Assembly (NCBI RefSeq): GCF_003966735.1 | Contig: NZ_AP017378.1 | Span: forward strand, 3,182,905 to 3,246,904 | Length of the DNA stretch: 64,000 nucleotides | Direction of reading: 5' to 3' | From: Desulfovibrio ferrophilus | GTDB lineage: Bacteria > Desulfobacterota > Desulfovibrionia > Desulfovibrionales > Desulfovibrionaceae | In this document: positions 38,670 to 47,659 of the stretch, piece by piece | Numbering within the stretch: the stretch's first letter is position 1 | How the letters are laid out: the number at the start of each line of letters is the position of its first letter | Translations under genes and position numbers: made by a program | Notes under the pieces: generated by a model | The model's input: only the letters and a program-made list of their open reading frames with translations | Databases searched by the model: none | Told to the model about the DNA's origin: nothing

Positions 38670-39899
38670 TTAGTCGTTGCCGCCAAGCAGGGCTGCGATT
38701 TCTTCGCGAATGACTTTGGCAGCGGCGGCTGCGATTTCCTTGTCCATGTCCGCCATGATTTCGGCTTTGATTTCAGCCTTGAGGGCATCCATATCGATGT
38801 CGGCTGCGGGGGCGGCTGCTTCTGGAGCAGCGCCGGGCATGCGGCCTTCCATTTCGGAAATCATGTCACTCAGGCGACCTTGCAGGTCGTCGGTCACCGT
38901 CCGTTCCACTCGCTCCAGTCGGGCGATCAATTCTTCCAGAGCCTGCTGGGGCAGTACGGCCGGAGGACCGTCCATCACCATTTGAGCTGGTTCTTGCGCT
39001 GGGGCAGGGGTGGGTTCCACCGCAGCCTCTGGAGTCGCGTCAGAGGTGCTGTCTTCATCGTCCAGTCCGAGGTCGTCCAGATCGTCCAATCCATCAATGG
39101 CGGCGTCCAGATCATCCAGACCATCCAGGTCTCCGTCCAGATCCGGGAAGGCGTCTTCTTCGCTGACTGCGGTTTCGCCTTCGGGGTCGCTTGGCTCCTC
39201 GACGATAGCCTGGGCGAAATCCTCGGCGGCGCTATCAGTGGCGGGAGTGTCATCGCCCAGCAGATCATCCAGATCATCCAGATTCAGATCATCGTCGTCT
39301 GCCCCGGCAGCAGGCTCAGCAGCAGTCTCGGGCTCAGGATCATCACCCAAAAGATCGTCGAGATCGTCAAGGTTCAGATCGTCGTCGTCCGCTTCGGGTT
39401 CAGCCGTCGCATCAGAGTCGTCGTCGCCCAAAAGGTCGTCGAGGTCATCGAGATTCAGGTCGTCATCGTTCTCAGCAGCAGGCTCAGCAACAGTCTCGGG
39501 CTCAGGATCATCACCCAGAAGGTCGTCGAGATCGTCAAGGTTCAGATCGTCATCTGCCGAGGTGTCGGTAGCAGCTTCTGTGGCTGGAGCCGCACCTACG
39601 TCGTTACCCAGCAGATCGTCCAGGTCGGACAGATCGCCCAGATCGTCGTCGTCATCGGAGTCGCCATCCAAAGCGTTCAGCTCTTCATCCAGGCTGGAGA
39701 GGTCGATGTCGTCGTCATCGCCGCCTGCGGCGTCGTCACCGGACTCATCTTCGTCTTCGGAGAAGAGTTCCTCGAGTTCCTGCTCGAAACTGATATCCAC
39801 GTCATCGTCGTTGTCCTCACCACCTTCGGTAAGGTCGCCTTTCTTGATGATGTCAGTCAGTTCAAGGATTTCCTCGGTGTTGGCGTCGTCGGGGACCAT
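38670..39899 (-). CDS. Highly acidic Asp-rich repeat protein
   Basis: Protein of 409 residues, no signal peptide or TM. Residues 1-285 are dominated by Asp, Glu, Leu and Ala. Four near-identical units of the form DDDLNLDDLDDLLGDD lie at about 116-131, 146-160, 172-187 and 202-217, with a degenerate copy at 84-100, separated by Pro/Glu/Ala spacers. Residues 318-355 form a coiled coil (LEELIARLERVERTV), followed by an Ala-rich linker and a final helix (365-407). The function is not known. It has extreme negative charge and lies two genes upstream of menG with its strongly positive tail; an ionic partnership is speculation. Confidence 0.85.
   Translation of the reverse strand: MVPDDANTEEILELTDIIKKGDLTEGGEDNDDDVDISFEQELEELFSEDEDESGDDAAGGDDDDIDLSSLDEELNALDGDSDDDDDLGDLSDLDDLLGNDVGAAPATEAATDTSADDDLNLDDLDDLLGDDPEPETVAEPAAENDDDLNLDDLDDLLGDDDSDATAEPEADDDDLNLDDLDDLLGDDPEPETAAEPAAGADDDDLNLDDLDDLLGDDTPATDSAAEDFAQAIVEEPSDPEGETAVSEEDAFPDLDGDLDGLDDLDAAIDGLDDLDDLGLDDEDSTSDATPEAAVEPTPAPAQEPAQMVMDGPPAVLPQQALEELIARLERVERTVTDDLQGRLSDMISEMEGRMPGAAPEAAAPAADIDMDALKAEIKAEIMADMDKEIAAAAAKVIREEIAALLGGND
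39249..39650 (-). repeat. Tandem coding repeats in the acidic protein
   Basis: DNA encoding the five LDDLDDLLG-containing units. Copies keep blocks such as GATCATCACCCA(A/G)AAG(A)TCGTCGAG(A)TC on the plus strand at about 90-nt spacing, suggesting expansion by duplication. Confidence 0.75.
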
Positions 39900-39932
39900 C
39901 GCTCACCTCGGCGGTTGACGTTCTGGGAGAAA

Positions 39933-39960
39933 GAAAAAATGGGGCCGCTTAAGCGGCCCC
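39933..39960 (-). terminator. Terminator of the cytochrome c3 gene
   Basis: Perfect palindrome GGGGCCGCTT / AAGCGGCCCC, followed on the minus strand by ATTTTTT, 15 nt after the stop. Confidence 0.9.
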
Positions 39961-39974
39961 TTGATGCCGTGTGC

Positions 39975-40379
39975 TTACTCAGGATGGCAAGCAGACTTCT
40001 TGCAGCCAGCCAGCTGCTTCTTCAGAGCCTTGTCCTTACCAGCGGTCTTGGCGTGGCAGGAGAGGCAGGAATCAGTGGCTTTGGCCTTCTTGTTGTGCAT
40101 GGCCAGGTAGTAGCTGTGCACGCTCTTGTCTTTCTTGTCGAGATTGTCGTGACAACCGGCGTCAGAACACTTTTTGACAGCAGCAGCGCCGTCCCAGGTG
40201 TGGTGACAGGCCTTACAGTCAGCGCTCGTGTGAGTGGAATGGTTGAAAGCAACGGGCTTCTTGGTGTGAGCCATCTTCAGGCCGTCAGCCGGCGCATCAG
40301 CGGCGTTTACGGCAGGCAGCGCGCAGAAACAAACAAGGGCAGCGCAAACCAGACCCAGGGACAGAAATTTCTTCATCAC
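39975..40379 (-). CDS. cycA: Tetraheme cytochrome c3 (type I)
   Basis: Periplasmic electron carrier between hydrogenases or formate dehydrogenases and membrane complexes. 134 residues with a signal peptide (cut near AVNA-AD) and four haem sites in the classical order: CKACH (CX2CH), CSDAGCH (CX4CH), CLSCH (CX2CH), CKKSACH (CX4CH). Sixth-ligand histidines are available in FNHSTH and VHSYYLAMH. Lys-rich surface, as usual. It has its own promoter and terminator. Confidence 0.97.
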   Translation of the reverse strand: MMKKFLSLGLVCAALVCFCALPAVNAADAPADGLKMAHTKKPVAFNHSTHTSADCKACHHTWDGAAAVKKCSDAGCHDNLDKKDKSVHSYYLAMHNKKAKATDSCLSCHAKTAGKDKALKKQLAGCKKSACHPE

Positions 40380-40424
40380 AGATACTCCTCCTCAAAAGGT
40401 ATTGATAAAGTATTCACATAGGTT

Positions 40425-40453
40425 TCAGTATTGCACGCCGGGCCCCATGTCAA
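40425..40453 (-). promoter_or_regulatory. Sigma-70 promoter of cytochrome c3
   Basis: Minus strand: perfect -35 TTGACA (40448-40453), 17-nt spacer, -10 TACTGA (40425-40430), about 45 nt before the ATG. The rest of the 260-nt gap up to cbiH is A/T-rich with no gene seen. Confidence 0.55.
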
Positions 40454-40641
40454 GATGTCGCCTTGTTTGTCGAACGCTTGAACCATGCCGTTTAGCGAGG
40501 TTTTTTGTTCATTTTTCAGGGCGAATCGGGTGCTGGCATCCAATTCCATGAAAAATCTAGCAAAAAGTGCACCGATTATCTCTTTTGGTGTGCCACGCTA
40601 TGCGACCTTATCATAAAAGATCGTCCATTGTGTAGAAATGC

Positions 40642-41424
40642 TTAAGGGCGACCGTATTTGGCGAGGTAGCCGCGCGGGGTGATCATGTGCCCAGCGCTGA
40701 GGCGGGTGTTGGAATTGCCGATGAAGACGATGGACAGCATGTCCACGCTGGCAGGGTCGAATTCCGAAAGGGCACAGGACGTAACGTCCTGCCCGGGTCT
40801 GAAGGCCTTGCGCACTAGTCCCACGGGAGTCTCGGGACTGCGGTGCTCGGCGATGAGCTCCAGGGCACGTGGCAGTTGCCAGTCGCGGCGTCTTGATTTC
40901 GGGTTGTAGAGCACGATGGCAAAATCTGCGGCAGCGGCATGGGTCACTCTCTGCTCGATGGTTTCCCAGGGAGTCATCAGATCCGAGAGGCTGATGACGG
41001 CGAAGTCATGGGTCAGCGGTGCGCCAAGCAGGGCCGCTCCCGCAGCCAGGGCCGGAATGCCCGGTAGAATGCGCAGCGGGATGTCTTCCAGCAGATTTCT
41101 GGCCTCCAGGGTTTCCAGGACCAGGCCGGCCATGCCGTAGATTCCTGCATCTCCGGAAGAAACCACAACCACATTTGATCCGTCCTGCGCTCGATCCACA
41201 GCGGCGGCTACGCGGTCCATTTCCTTTTTCATGCCCGTGATGATCACTTCCTTGCCCGTGAGCAGGTCGGGATCGATCAGGTCAATATAGGTGCCATAAC
41301 CGACGATGGTTTCGGCCCGCACAAGGGCGTCCAGCGCCTGAGGTGATAGCAATTGTGCATCGCCAGGGCCCAGCCCGATGACGGTCAGGGCACCTGAGCC
41401 ACGGCCACGGTCACTCCGTTGCAT
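40642..41424 (-). CDS. cbiH: Cobalt-factor III / precorrin-3B C17-methyltransferase
   Basis: Tetrapyrrole methylase of 260 residues: VIGLGPGDAQLLSPQALDAL at the N terminus, VVVVSSGDAGIYGMA and LPGIPALAAGAALLGAPL in the core, YNPKSRRRDWQL near the end, all CbiH/CobJ signatures. It methylates C17 and contracts the ring. The oxygen-independent set (cbiG, cbiD, cbiET) argues for CbiH over CobJ. It overlaps cbiG by 40 nt. Confidence 0.94.
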   Translation of the reverse strand: MQRSDRGRGSGALTVIGLGPGDAQLLSPQALDALVRAETIVGYGTYIDLIDPDLLTGKEVIITGMKKEMDRVAAAVDRAQDGSNVVVVSSGDAGIYGMAGLVLETLEARNLLEDIPLRILPGIPALAAGAALLGAPLTHDFAVISLSDLMTPWETIEQRVTHAAAADFAIVLYNPKSRRRDWQLPRALELIAEHRSPETPVGLVRKAFRPGQDVTSCALSEFDPASVDMLSIVFIGNSNTRLSAGHMITPRGYLAKYGRP

Positions 41425-42485
41425 GCGGTCTTCTCCACCAGGAGCGTCTCGGCTCCTGTGCAGTTGAGGGCGGCGGCTTCGGAAACCGAAGGTACGCCCA
41501 TGAGTTGTTGGACCCGTTCGGACGGGTTGGGAACAGGGATGCCGATCAGATCGCCGGGTTCATAGAAGAAGAGCCCTTTGTTAAGGGTTGCAGCTGCTTC
41601 CAGCAGGCCTTCTTCATCCTGCTTGGCCGTAATGGAGGCCAAAGCCAGCACACTGGCCGGTGCCAGTTGGGCCTGACTCAGAACATTGCGGATGCAGTCC
41701 AGAATCGTTTGTGCCGGGGTGCCGCGCTTGCAGCCGATGCCAACGGCCAGGCAGGGAGGATGCAGCAGCAGGCAGTCCTTGCCGGGGGTGATGACCTTGT
41801 GGTCCACCCAGACTCCGGGCAACCCCTCGACCCATGACATTGTGTCGTGCACCGGGCGAAAATGTGCGGTCCAGGGATGTTCTTTGCCGGGCTCGGGGGC
41901 AAGGCGCAGCCAGTTTTGTGGATCAAAGATCTGTACGGTTTCTCCCGAGAGCAGGGCGATGTTTACGGCCTTGACCATGTCGAGATTGGCGATGGCCAGG
42001 CCGCGCTCCTGGGCCAGTACATCCAGGGACGGCAGGTCCTCGGTGTCCGTGGCCGTGGTGACAATGGCTTGCCCGGCAGTTATTTTGGAAATCTCCAGGG
42101 CCAGATTATTGGCCCCGCCCAGATGCCCGGAGACAAGACTGATGACAAAACGTCCGCGCTGGTCCAGAGCCACCACGGCAGGGTCACGGTCCTTGCCTTG
42201 CAATAGCGGAGCGATGCAGCGCACGGCAATGCCCGCTGCTGCCACGAAGACATGACGCGAATATTGTTTGAACTGCGCCCCCACAAAAGGAGGCAGGCTG
42301 TCGAAGCTGTCTCGCTCTCCATAATTTCCACCTGCCAGCCGCTTGGACACGAACAGGTCGCCGTCCAGCTGTTGGGCCAGTACCCGACCCAGCTGTGCCC
42401 CCTGTGGGGTCAGGGCATAGATGGCCGTGGCAGGGTGGCTATTATGAGGAGTTGCGGCTGGTTCGGGCTCAAACATCAGGTTCAT
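41385..42485 (-). CDS. cbiG: Cobalt-precorrin-5A hydrolase
   Basis: Protein of 366 residues that opens the ring lactone and releases acetaldehyde. The N-terminal part has FVAAAGIAVRCIAPLLQGKDRDPAVVALD and VSGHLGGANNLA; the C-terminal CbiG domain has VGIGCKRGTPAQTI. Start ATG 42485, with an alternative Met three codons in. Coupled to cbiH. Confidence 0.94.
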   Translation of the reverse strand: MNLMFEPEPAATPHNSHPATAIYALTPQGAQLGRVLAQQLDGDLFVSKRLAGGNYGERDSFDSLPPFVGAQFKQYSRHVFVAAAGIAVRCIAPLLQGKDRDPAVVALDQRGRFVISLVSGHLGGANNLALEISKITAGQAIVTTATDTEDLPSLDVLAQERGLAIANLDMVKAVNIALLSGETVQIFDPQNWLRLAPEPGKEHPWTAHFRPVHDTMSWVEGLPGVWVDHKVITPGKDCLLLHPPCLAVGIGCKRGTPAQTILDCIRNVLSQAQLAPASVLALASITAKQDEEGLLEAAATLNKGLFFYEPGDLIGIPVPNPSERVQQLMGVPSVSEAAALNCTGAETLLVEKTACNGVTVAVAQVP

Positions 42486-42496
42486 CCTATTGCATT

Positions 42497-42595
42497 CCGC
42501 CCCTGATTCAAGCGCAGTGCGCTGAAGCAGGGGCGGGAATAAGGATTCTCAAGGGAAATATTCCCTTGAGCGGGGAAAGGGGGCAGCGCCCCCTT
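42497..42595 (-). terminator. Cluster of three hairpins between hemL and cbiG
   Basis: On the minus strand after the hemL stop: GGGGGC/GCCCCC (42577-42595) followed by TTT, then CTCAAGGGAA/TTCCCTTGAG (42549-42570), then CCGCCCCTG/CAGGGGCGG with inner AAGCGCA/TGCGCT (42497-42536). The first probably terminates hemL; the others may act on cbiG. Confidence 0.5.
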
Positions 42596-42601
42596 ATTTT
42601 C

Positions 42602-43870
42602 TTACAGTTCCACCTTGCGCACGGCGGAGAGGAACTTGTCGTAGTCCTCTTCGGTGTGGGCGAAGGAGGTGAACGAGCATTCAAAGGCGCTGGGCGCAAG
42701 GTTCACGCCGAATTCGCGCATCTGCGAGTAGTAGCTGGCGTAGCGGTCGCTGTCCGCGGCCTTGGAGCTTTCAAAGTCCGTGACCGGGCCCTCGGTGAAG
42801 AACACGGTGAAGATGGACGCGATGTGGTTGATGGCCGTGGGGATGCCCTTTTCCTGGAAGATGGCGGACAGCTCGTCGGTGAGCTTGGAGGTCCGGGCTT
42901 CCAGGCCCTTGTAGTCAGCAGTCTCCAGCAGTTTCAGGGTCGCCAGCCCGGCGGCCATGGCAACGGGATTACCGGACAGGGTTCCTGCCTGGTAGACGTC
43001 GCCGCAGGGGGCGATGCGCTCCATGATCTCACGGCGCCCGCCGTAGGCACCCACGGGGTAGCCGCCACCGATGATCTTGCCCATGGTGGTCAGGTCCGGG
43101 GTGATACCGAAGCGCTTTTGCGCGCCACCGTAGGACAGGCGGAAGCCGGTGATGACCTCGTCGAAGATCAGCAGAGCGCCGCTGGCCTTGGTAATTTCAC
43201 GCAGCCCTTCGAGGAATCCTTCGGCAGGAAGGACGCAGCCCATGTTGCCCGCCATGGGCTCCACGATGACGGCAGCGATGTCGCCGCCGTGCTCGGCAAA
43301 GAGTTTTTTGACGGCTTCCAGATTATTGTACGGAGCCAACAGGGTGTGGGCCACGGTTTCGGCGGGCACACCAGGGGTCCCGGGGATGGACAGGGTGGCG
43401 ACGCCGGAACCGGCGCTGGCCAGGAAGCTGTCCGCATGTCCGTGGTAGTTGCCCTCGAATTTCAGGACCTTGGAGCGGCCAGTGTAGCCGCGCGCCAGTC
43501 TGAGCGCGCTCATGGTGGCTTCGGTGCCGGAGTTGACCATGCGCACCATGTCCACGGAGGGCACGGCGTCGATGACGGCTTCGGCCATTTCGATCTCGGC
43601 GGCGCAGGGGGCACCAAAGCTGGTGCCGCGCAAGGCTGCTTCCGTGGCGGCCTTATGGATCTCGGGGTGGACGTAGCCCAGGATCATCGGACCCCAGGAC
43701 ATGACGAAGTCCACCAATTCGGGACCATCCACGGTACGCAAACGGGCGCCCTTGGCGCTTTCGATGAATAGCGGGTCGGCTTTCACGGACAGGCACGCAC
43801 GCACGGGGCTGTTGACCCCGCCGGGAATGACCTTCCGGGCACGTTGGAACATCTGTTTTGAATGGATCAT
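42602..43870 (-). CDS. hemL: Glutamate-1-semialdehyde 2,1-aminomutase
   Basis: PLP enzyme of 422 residues making 5-aminolevulinate by the C5 route. N-terminal [15 protein letters not shown], the [11 protein letters not shown] stretch that contacts PLP, and the Schiff-base Lys in [18 protein letters not shown] are intact. AGGAG precedes the ATG. It follows an ahb-type gene by about 10 nt, linking first and late steps of tetrapyrrole synthesis. Confidence 0.97.
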   Translation of the reverse strand: MIHSKQMFQRARKVIPGGVNSPVRACLSVKADPLFIESAKGARLRTVDGPELVDFVMSWGPMILGYVHPEIHKAATEAALRGTSFGAPCAAEIEMAEAVIDAVPSVDMVRMVNSGTEATMSALRLARGYTGRSKVLKFEGNYHGHADSFLASAGSGVATLSIPGTPGVPAETVAHTLLAPYNNLEAVKKLFAEHGGDIAAVIVEPMAGNMGCVLPAEGFLEGLREITKASGALLIFDEVITGFRLSYGGAQKRFGITPDLTTMGKIIGGGYPVGAYGGRREIMERIAPCGDVYQAGTLSGNPVAMAAGLATLKLLETADYKGLEARTSKLTDELSAIFQEKGIPTAINHIASIFTVFFTEGPVTDFESSKAADSDRYASYYSQMREFGVNLAPSAFECSFTSFAHTEEDYDKFLSAVRKVEL

Positions 43871-43881
43871 TATGATTTCTC

Positions 43882-44358
43882 CTAGAAGTAGACCATGGAG
43901 GTCTTTTTGAGCTCTTTGACGCTTTCCAGAACATCATAATCCGTCAGGCCGGTGGCCTCGGACATCTCCTTGACCACTCGGGCGTGATCGCCGGGGTTCT
44001 GGCCATGGATCATGGTGTAAAGGTTATAGGTCCACTCGGGGGTGGTGAGTCGGATATAGCAGTGTGATATTTCGGAGCGCTGGGCCATGGCTTCGCCGAT
44101 GGCATCAATGTCTTCGCCTTCGGGGATGCGCCAGGCCACCATGGCGTTGTGCGAATACCCGGCCTTTTGATGACGGAGGGTTGCGCCGAATCGTCTGATT
44201 TCCTTGGAGTCCTTCATCTCTCTCAGCAGAGTGAGAACTTCGTCCTCAGTGGTCCCTACCTCGGCGGCGATATCCGCAAAGGGGGTGGCGCTGTCCGGCA
44301 GGGTGCCTTGCACTCGGCGCAGAATCTCGCGCTGTGTATCGCTGAATTGCTTGGCCAT
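43882..44358 (-). CDS. Siroheme decarboxylase subunit (AhbA/AhbB, NirD-like)
   Basis: Lrp/AsnC-like protein of 158 residues. An N-terminal winged helix ([35 protein letters not shown]) is followed by [26 protein letters not shown] and SHCYIR, the signatures of AhbA/AhbB and NirDGH siroheme decarboxylases. In sulfate reducers these turn siroheme into didecarboxysiroheme for the alternative haem pathway. Whether this is A or B cannot be decided here. Start at 44358, where AAGG is 8 nt upstream; an ATG 6 nt earlier is too close to it. Confidence 0.9.
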   Translation of the reverse strand: MAKQFSDTQREILRRVQGTLPDSATPFADIAAEVGTTEDEVLTLLREMKDSKEIRRFGATLRHQKAGYSHNAMVAWRIPEGEDIDAIGEAMAQRSEISHCYIRLTTPEWTYNLYTMIHGQNPGDHARVVKEMSEATGLTDYDVLESVKELKKTSMVYF

Positions 44359-44597
44359 GTTCATATCCTTATGGTTTGACCCGCGCAGGCGGGACTCAAT
44401 TGATAACTGACCCTTGGACGGCTGGCAACAGGCAGAGGATAGGATGATTGCCCTCGGAGCCGTGCGATGGTGCGGGCTGTATAAATTCTTGTGAAGTTGA
44501 AGGATAACGCGGTTGCCAAGGCCCGAAGTCCGAGGGTACACAGTCTCCGGCGGCTGCATCCGCAATCGTTTTTGAATTCGCAAGGAGATCCGAGGAT

Positions 44598-45590
44598 ATG
44601 ATGATAGCGGTGATCGGTGGTGGCGCGTGGGGAACGGCCTTGGCAAATGCCTGGGCGGGCAAAGGAACCGAGACACGCCTTTGGGTTCGTGAATCCGAGG
44701 TGATGGATGCCATCAACCAAGAGCATGAAAACAAAACTTACCTTCCAGGCGTGTCCCTGGATGAGCGCCTGCTGGCGACTACGAACAGAGCCGAGGCCGT
44801 GAGTGAGGCTTCCTTTGTGGTCTTTGTGGTACCCAGCCAGTTTTTCCGCGCGGCATTGGGTGAGTTCAAGCTCCTCTTGCCCGAGCGTCCGGTCATTGTC
44901 TGCGCCAACAAGGGCGTGGAACTTCAGACCCTGGCAACCATGTCCGACATCGTGGCTCAGGAACTGTCGGACATGTCCCCCCGCTTTGCCATGATCTCCG
45001 GTCCGTCCTTTGCCAAGGAGGTCGCCGCCGGGGTTCCCACGGCCGTGGCCTTGGGCTGCGAAGACGCGACTTTGGGCGAAGAGCTGCGTGAGGCCCTGTC
45101 CACTGAGGCTTTTAGGGTTTACTCCAACCCGGACTACCGGGGCGTCGAGTTGGGCGGAGCGCTGAAGAATATCATCGCCATTGCCGTGGGCTGCGCCGAC
45201 GGGCTGGAATTCGGGCACAATGCCCGGGCTGCACTGATCACGCGCGGGCTGGCCGAGATGAGCCGTTTGGGCGTGGCTCTGGGCGCGGACGCCGCCACCT
45301 TCCAGGGGTTGGCGGGTATGGGCGATCTGGTGCTGACCTGCACGGGTGACTTGTCCCGCAACCGGCAGGTGGGGCTGGCTCTGGGGCGTGGTATGACCCT
45401 GGATGATATTTTAAAGGATATGAAGGCAGTGGCCGAGGGTGTGAAGACCACCGAATCCGTGCATCATCTGGCCAAGAAGCTGGGTGTGCCCATGCCTATC
45501 ACCGACCAGCTGTATGCCGTTCTTTATGAGGGCAAGGATCCGCGCGAGGCCGTGCGCGAGCTCATGACCCGCGAGCTGAAGGCCGAATAA
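44598..45590 (+). CDS. gpsA: NAD(P)-dependent glycerol-3-phosphate dehydrogenase
   Basis: Makes sn-glycerol-3-phosphate for phospholipids. 330 residues with the Rossmann motif IAVIGGGAWGTALANAWA, FVVPSQFFR, ISGPSFAKEVAAG, catalytic Lys in LGGALKNIIAIAVG, and GLGDLVLT-like GMGDLVLTCTGDLSRNR. Divergent from the ahb gene across a 240-nt gap that probably holds both promoters. Confidence 0.97.
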   Translation: MMIAVIGGGAWGTALANAWAGKGTETRLWVRESEVMDAINQEHENKTYLPGVSLDERLLATTNRAEAVSEASFVVFVVPSQFFRAALGEFKLLLPERPVIVCANKGVELQTLATMSDIVAQELSDMSPRFAMISGPSFAKEVAAGVPTAVALGCEDATLGEELREALSTEAFRVYSNPDYRGVELGGALKNIIAIAVGCADGLEFGHNARAALITRGLAEMSRLGVALGADAATFQGLAGMGDLVLTCTGDLSRNRQVGLALGRGMTLDDILKDMKAVAEGVKTTESVHHLAKKLGVPMPITDQLYAVLYEGKDPREAVRELMTRELKAE

Positions 45591-45666
45591 CCACAGCTCC
45601 ATTTTCCCCACGCCTTTTTCTGCGCCGTCATGATTTATGGGGGCGCACTGATCTTATGGAAATCAC

Positions 45667-46845
45667 ATGCCCAATCTGGTTCTGATCATTTTGCTGGCGG
45701 CTTTTCCCGCCCTGTCCACGGATATGTATCTGCCAGCCATCCCGACTCTGCAGGACATGTGGGGCATTTCGCTGGCTCAGGCCAATCTGTCGCTGGTTGT
45801 CTTTTTCGTATGCTTCAGCTTCTTCCTGCTGGTGCATGGGCCGCTGTCGGACCGCATCGGGCGCAAGCCCGTGCTGGTGGGCGGAGTGCTGTTGTACATT
45901 GTGGGTAGCTTTGCCTGCGCAGCCTCCGGCTCCATCACTCAGCTTGTGCTGGCTCGCATGGCTCAGGCCACGGGCGCGGCTGCGGCCTCGTTCTTGTCCT
46001 TGGCTCTGACCAAGGATTTGTATGAAGGTCTGGATCGGCAGAAGGTGCTGGCTTTGATCGGTGTCATCGTGCCGCTGTGCCCGATGTTGGCGCCGATGTT
46101 GGGTGGTTGGATGTTGGGCAGCCTGTCCTGGCGCTGGATTTTCATCTGTCAGGGGACCTGTGCGCTGGCGGCATTGTATGGCGGGTTCAGGCTGCGCGAG
46201 CCGGAGTTCGAACGCACCACGGGCGGATTGGGCGCGGTGGTCAGTCGGTACCGGGTGTTGCTTTCCAACCGGCGCTACGTGATCTACACGCTGGTGTTCT
46301 CGATCATGCCTACAGGTTTTTTTGCTTTCATCGGCGGGTCGGCGGACATCTATATCCGGGACTTCGGTCTGGATGCCCAGTCTTATGGTCTGGCCTTCGG
46401 GTTCAATGCCCTGGGCATGATGGCGGGCTCGTTTGCCTGTTCGCGGCTGTGCGTGGGCTTCGAGTCATGGAAAATTCTCAAATTTTCACTGGTGGGGCTT
46501 TTTGTGGGTGGTGCTGGGATCCTGCTCGGCGGGGCGGCGTCACCATGGATTTTTGCGCTGCCCATGTTCGTGGTTTCGTTCTTCATGGGGCTCAGCAGGC
46601 CGTTGGCGAATCACATGACCCTGGAAGAAGTGGACACAGACGTGGGTGCTGCCTCGGCTGTGATGACCTTTGGTCTGTTCATGTTTGCGGCCGTGGCCAT
46701 GGAGGTCGTGTCTCTGGGGCTGATGCCCAAGCCTGAATTTATTGCCGCGCTGACACTTGTGGGTGCCGTGCTGCCCATGGTGACATTGGCTCTGCTGGGG
46801 CGGCATGAGCGCCGCCGGGCACGGCGGGCCGAAGAAAAGGAGTAG
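45667..46845 (+). CDS. MFS drug exporter, Bcr/CflA family
   Basis: Inner-membrane proton antiporter of 392 residues with twelve predicted TM segments. The family motifs ALSTDMYLPAIPTLQ at the N terminus and GPLSDRIGRKPVLVGGVLLY (motif A) identify Bcr/CflA. Substrate unknown. It follows gpsA by 76 nt and ends at a terminator. Confidence 0.93.
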   Translation: MPNLVLIILLAAFPALSTDMYLPAIPTLQDMWGISLAQANLSLVVFFVCFSFFLLVHGPLSDRIGRKPVLVGGVLLYIVGSFACAASGSITQLVLARMAQATGAAAASFLSLALTKDLYEGLDRQKVLALIGVIVPLCPMLAPMLGGWMLGSLSWRWIFICQGTCALAALYGGFRLREPEFERTTGGLGAVVSRYRVLLSNRRYVIYTLVFSIMPTGFFAFIGGSADIYIRDFGLDAQSYGLAFGFNALGMMAGSFACSRLCVGFESWKILKFSLVGLFVGGAGILLGGAASPWIFALPMFVVSFFMGLSRPLANHMTLEEVDTDVGAASAVMTFGLFMFAAVAMEVVSLGLMPKPEFIAALTLVGAVLPMVTLALLGRHERRRARRAEEKE

Positions 46846-46878
46846 AATCGTCTGCTACTCACCGTAGGCAATGCGTTG

Positions 46879-46916
46879 CGGGCCATGACTTCGCAGGAAG
46901 CCGTGGCCCGTTTTTG
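46879..46916 (+). terminator. Terminator of the MFS gene
   Basis: CGGGCCA (46879-46885) pairs with TGGCCCG (46904-46910), followed by TTTTTGTTT. Confidence 0.82.
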
Positions 46917-46968
46917 TTTGAGCTGATTATTGGAGAAGGGAAGGAAGCTTCGAGGGAAAAGGCATGGC

Positions 46969-47637
46969 TTAAATTGCAGGAATGCCTTTGGCCCACCCGC
47001 AGAAGACTCTGAGGGGGGATCCGACCATGATTTCATGCAGTTCACCGATGTCTGTTTTTATTCCGTACAGGTTCAGAAATGTTGCATAGTCGGAGAACCA
47101 TTCGTTGGTTTTGCTGAAGGAATGCACCAACATCACGGCTGCAACGGCGTGGTAGCGGCGGGCGATAATGATGGGGGAAGCTGTTCGGTGAAGCAGTTGG
47201 TATCTGAGACTGTCTGGGAGGTCCCGGTTGAGGCCGAGGGTCTGTTGCAGATAGGCGAGTCTTGTCTGCCTGCCGTTGGAACTCTGCTGTCTCCATTCCC
47301 CTAGTGTTGGACCAAAGGACTCCGAGGCTTTGCCTTCAACCATAATGACCACAAGTCCATTGTCGGTCCGGGCCAATACGAAGAGGTCATTCTGGGATGG
47401 TCTGCTTCCACCCGGGAGAGGCACTTGGAATTCCGGAATGGCGAAAAGGGGTTCTACGTGAGTAAATAGTTGTTCTGCCTTGAGAATCGAGTTGATCTCG
47501 TCGGGGAATCCATTAGCCGTTTCCCATCGCTGGGCCAGTTCCTTCGCAGAATAGCCCGATTTCCATTGTCTTTCTGGGGCGGCTAAAAATCGTTTCCAGT
47601 CGCTGGGACCTGTTGTTGGGATGTGGATATAGCTCAT
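46969..47637 (-). CDS. PD-(D/E)XK-nuclease-like hypothetical protein
   Basis: Protein of 222 residues, no signal or TM. Residues 83-108 read NDLFVLART..GLVVIMVEGKASESFG: Asp84 and Glu101-x-Lys103 on adjacent strands, the arrangement of the PD-(D/E)XK nuclease core. Other parts (PSDWKRFLA at the N terminus, RTASPIIIARRYHAVAAVMLVHSFS in the second half) fit a whole-length family of unknown function (possibly DUF6946). No methylase or other defence gene is adjacent. It lies 22 nt upstream of yjbQ's end on the same strand, yjbQ being the upstream gene. Function not known. Confidence 0.75.
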   Translation of the reverse strand: MSYIHIPTTGPSDWKRFLAAPERQWKSGYSAKELAQRWETANGFPDEINSILKAEQLFTHVEPLFAIPEFQVPLPGGSRPSQNDLFVLARTDNGLVVIMVEGKASESFGPTLGEWRQQSSNGRQTRLAYLQQTLGLNRDLPDSLRYQLLHRTASPIIIARRYHAVAAVMLVHSFSKTNEWFSDYATFLNLYGIKTDIGELHEIMVGSPLRVFCGWAKGIPAI

Positions 47638-47659
47638 GGTTGTCAGGCCTGTATGGTTG

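Noticed and set aside
39000-39800. Regularly spaced repeats that could be mistaken for a CRISPR array
   Set aside because: The repeats lie inside one acidic reading frame, are not spaced by unrelated spacers, and no cas gene is near.
38460-40421. 653-residue plus-strand open frame rich in Val, Ile and Gln
   Set aside because: Mirror of the Asp-rich repeat gene and cytochrome c3; Asp codons read backwards give Ile/Val/Ser.
44364-44676. N-terminal extension of the siroheme decarboxylase-type protein
   Set aside because: The upstream part overlaps divergent gpsA and its promoter, is Pro/Arg/Ser-rich, and lacks a ribosome-binding site.
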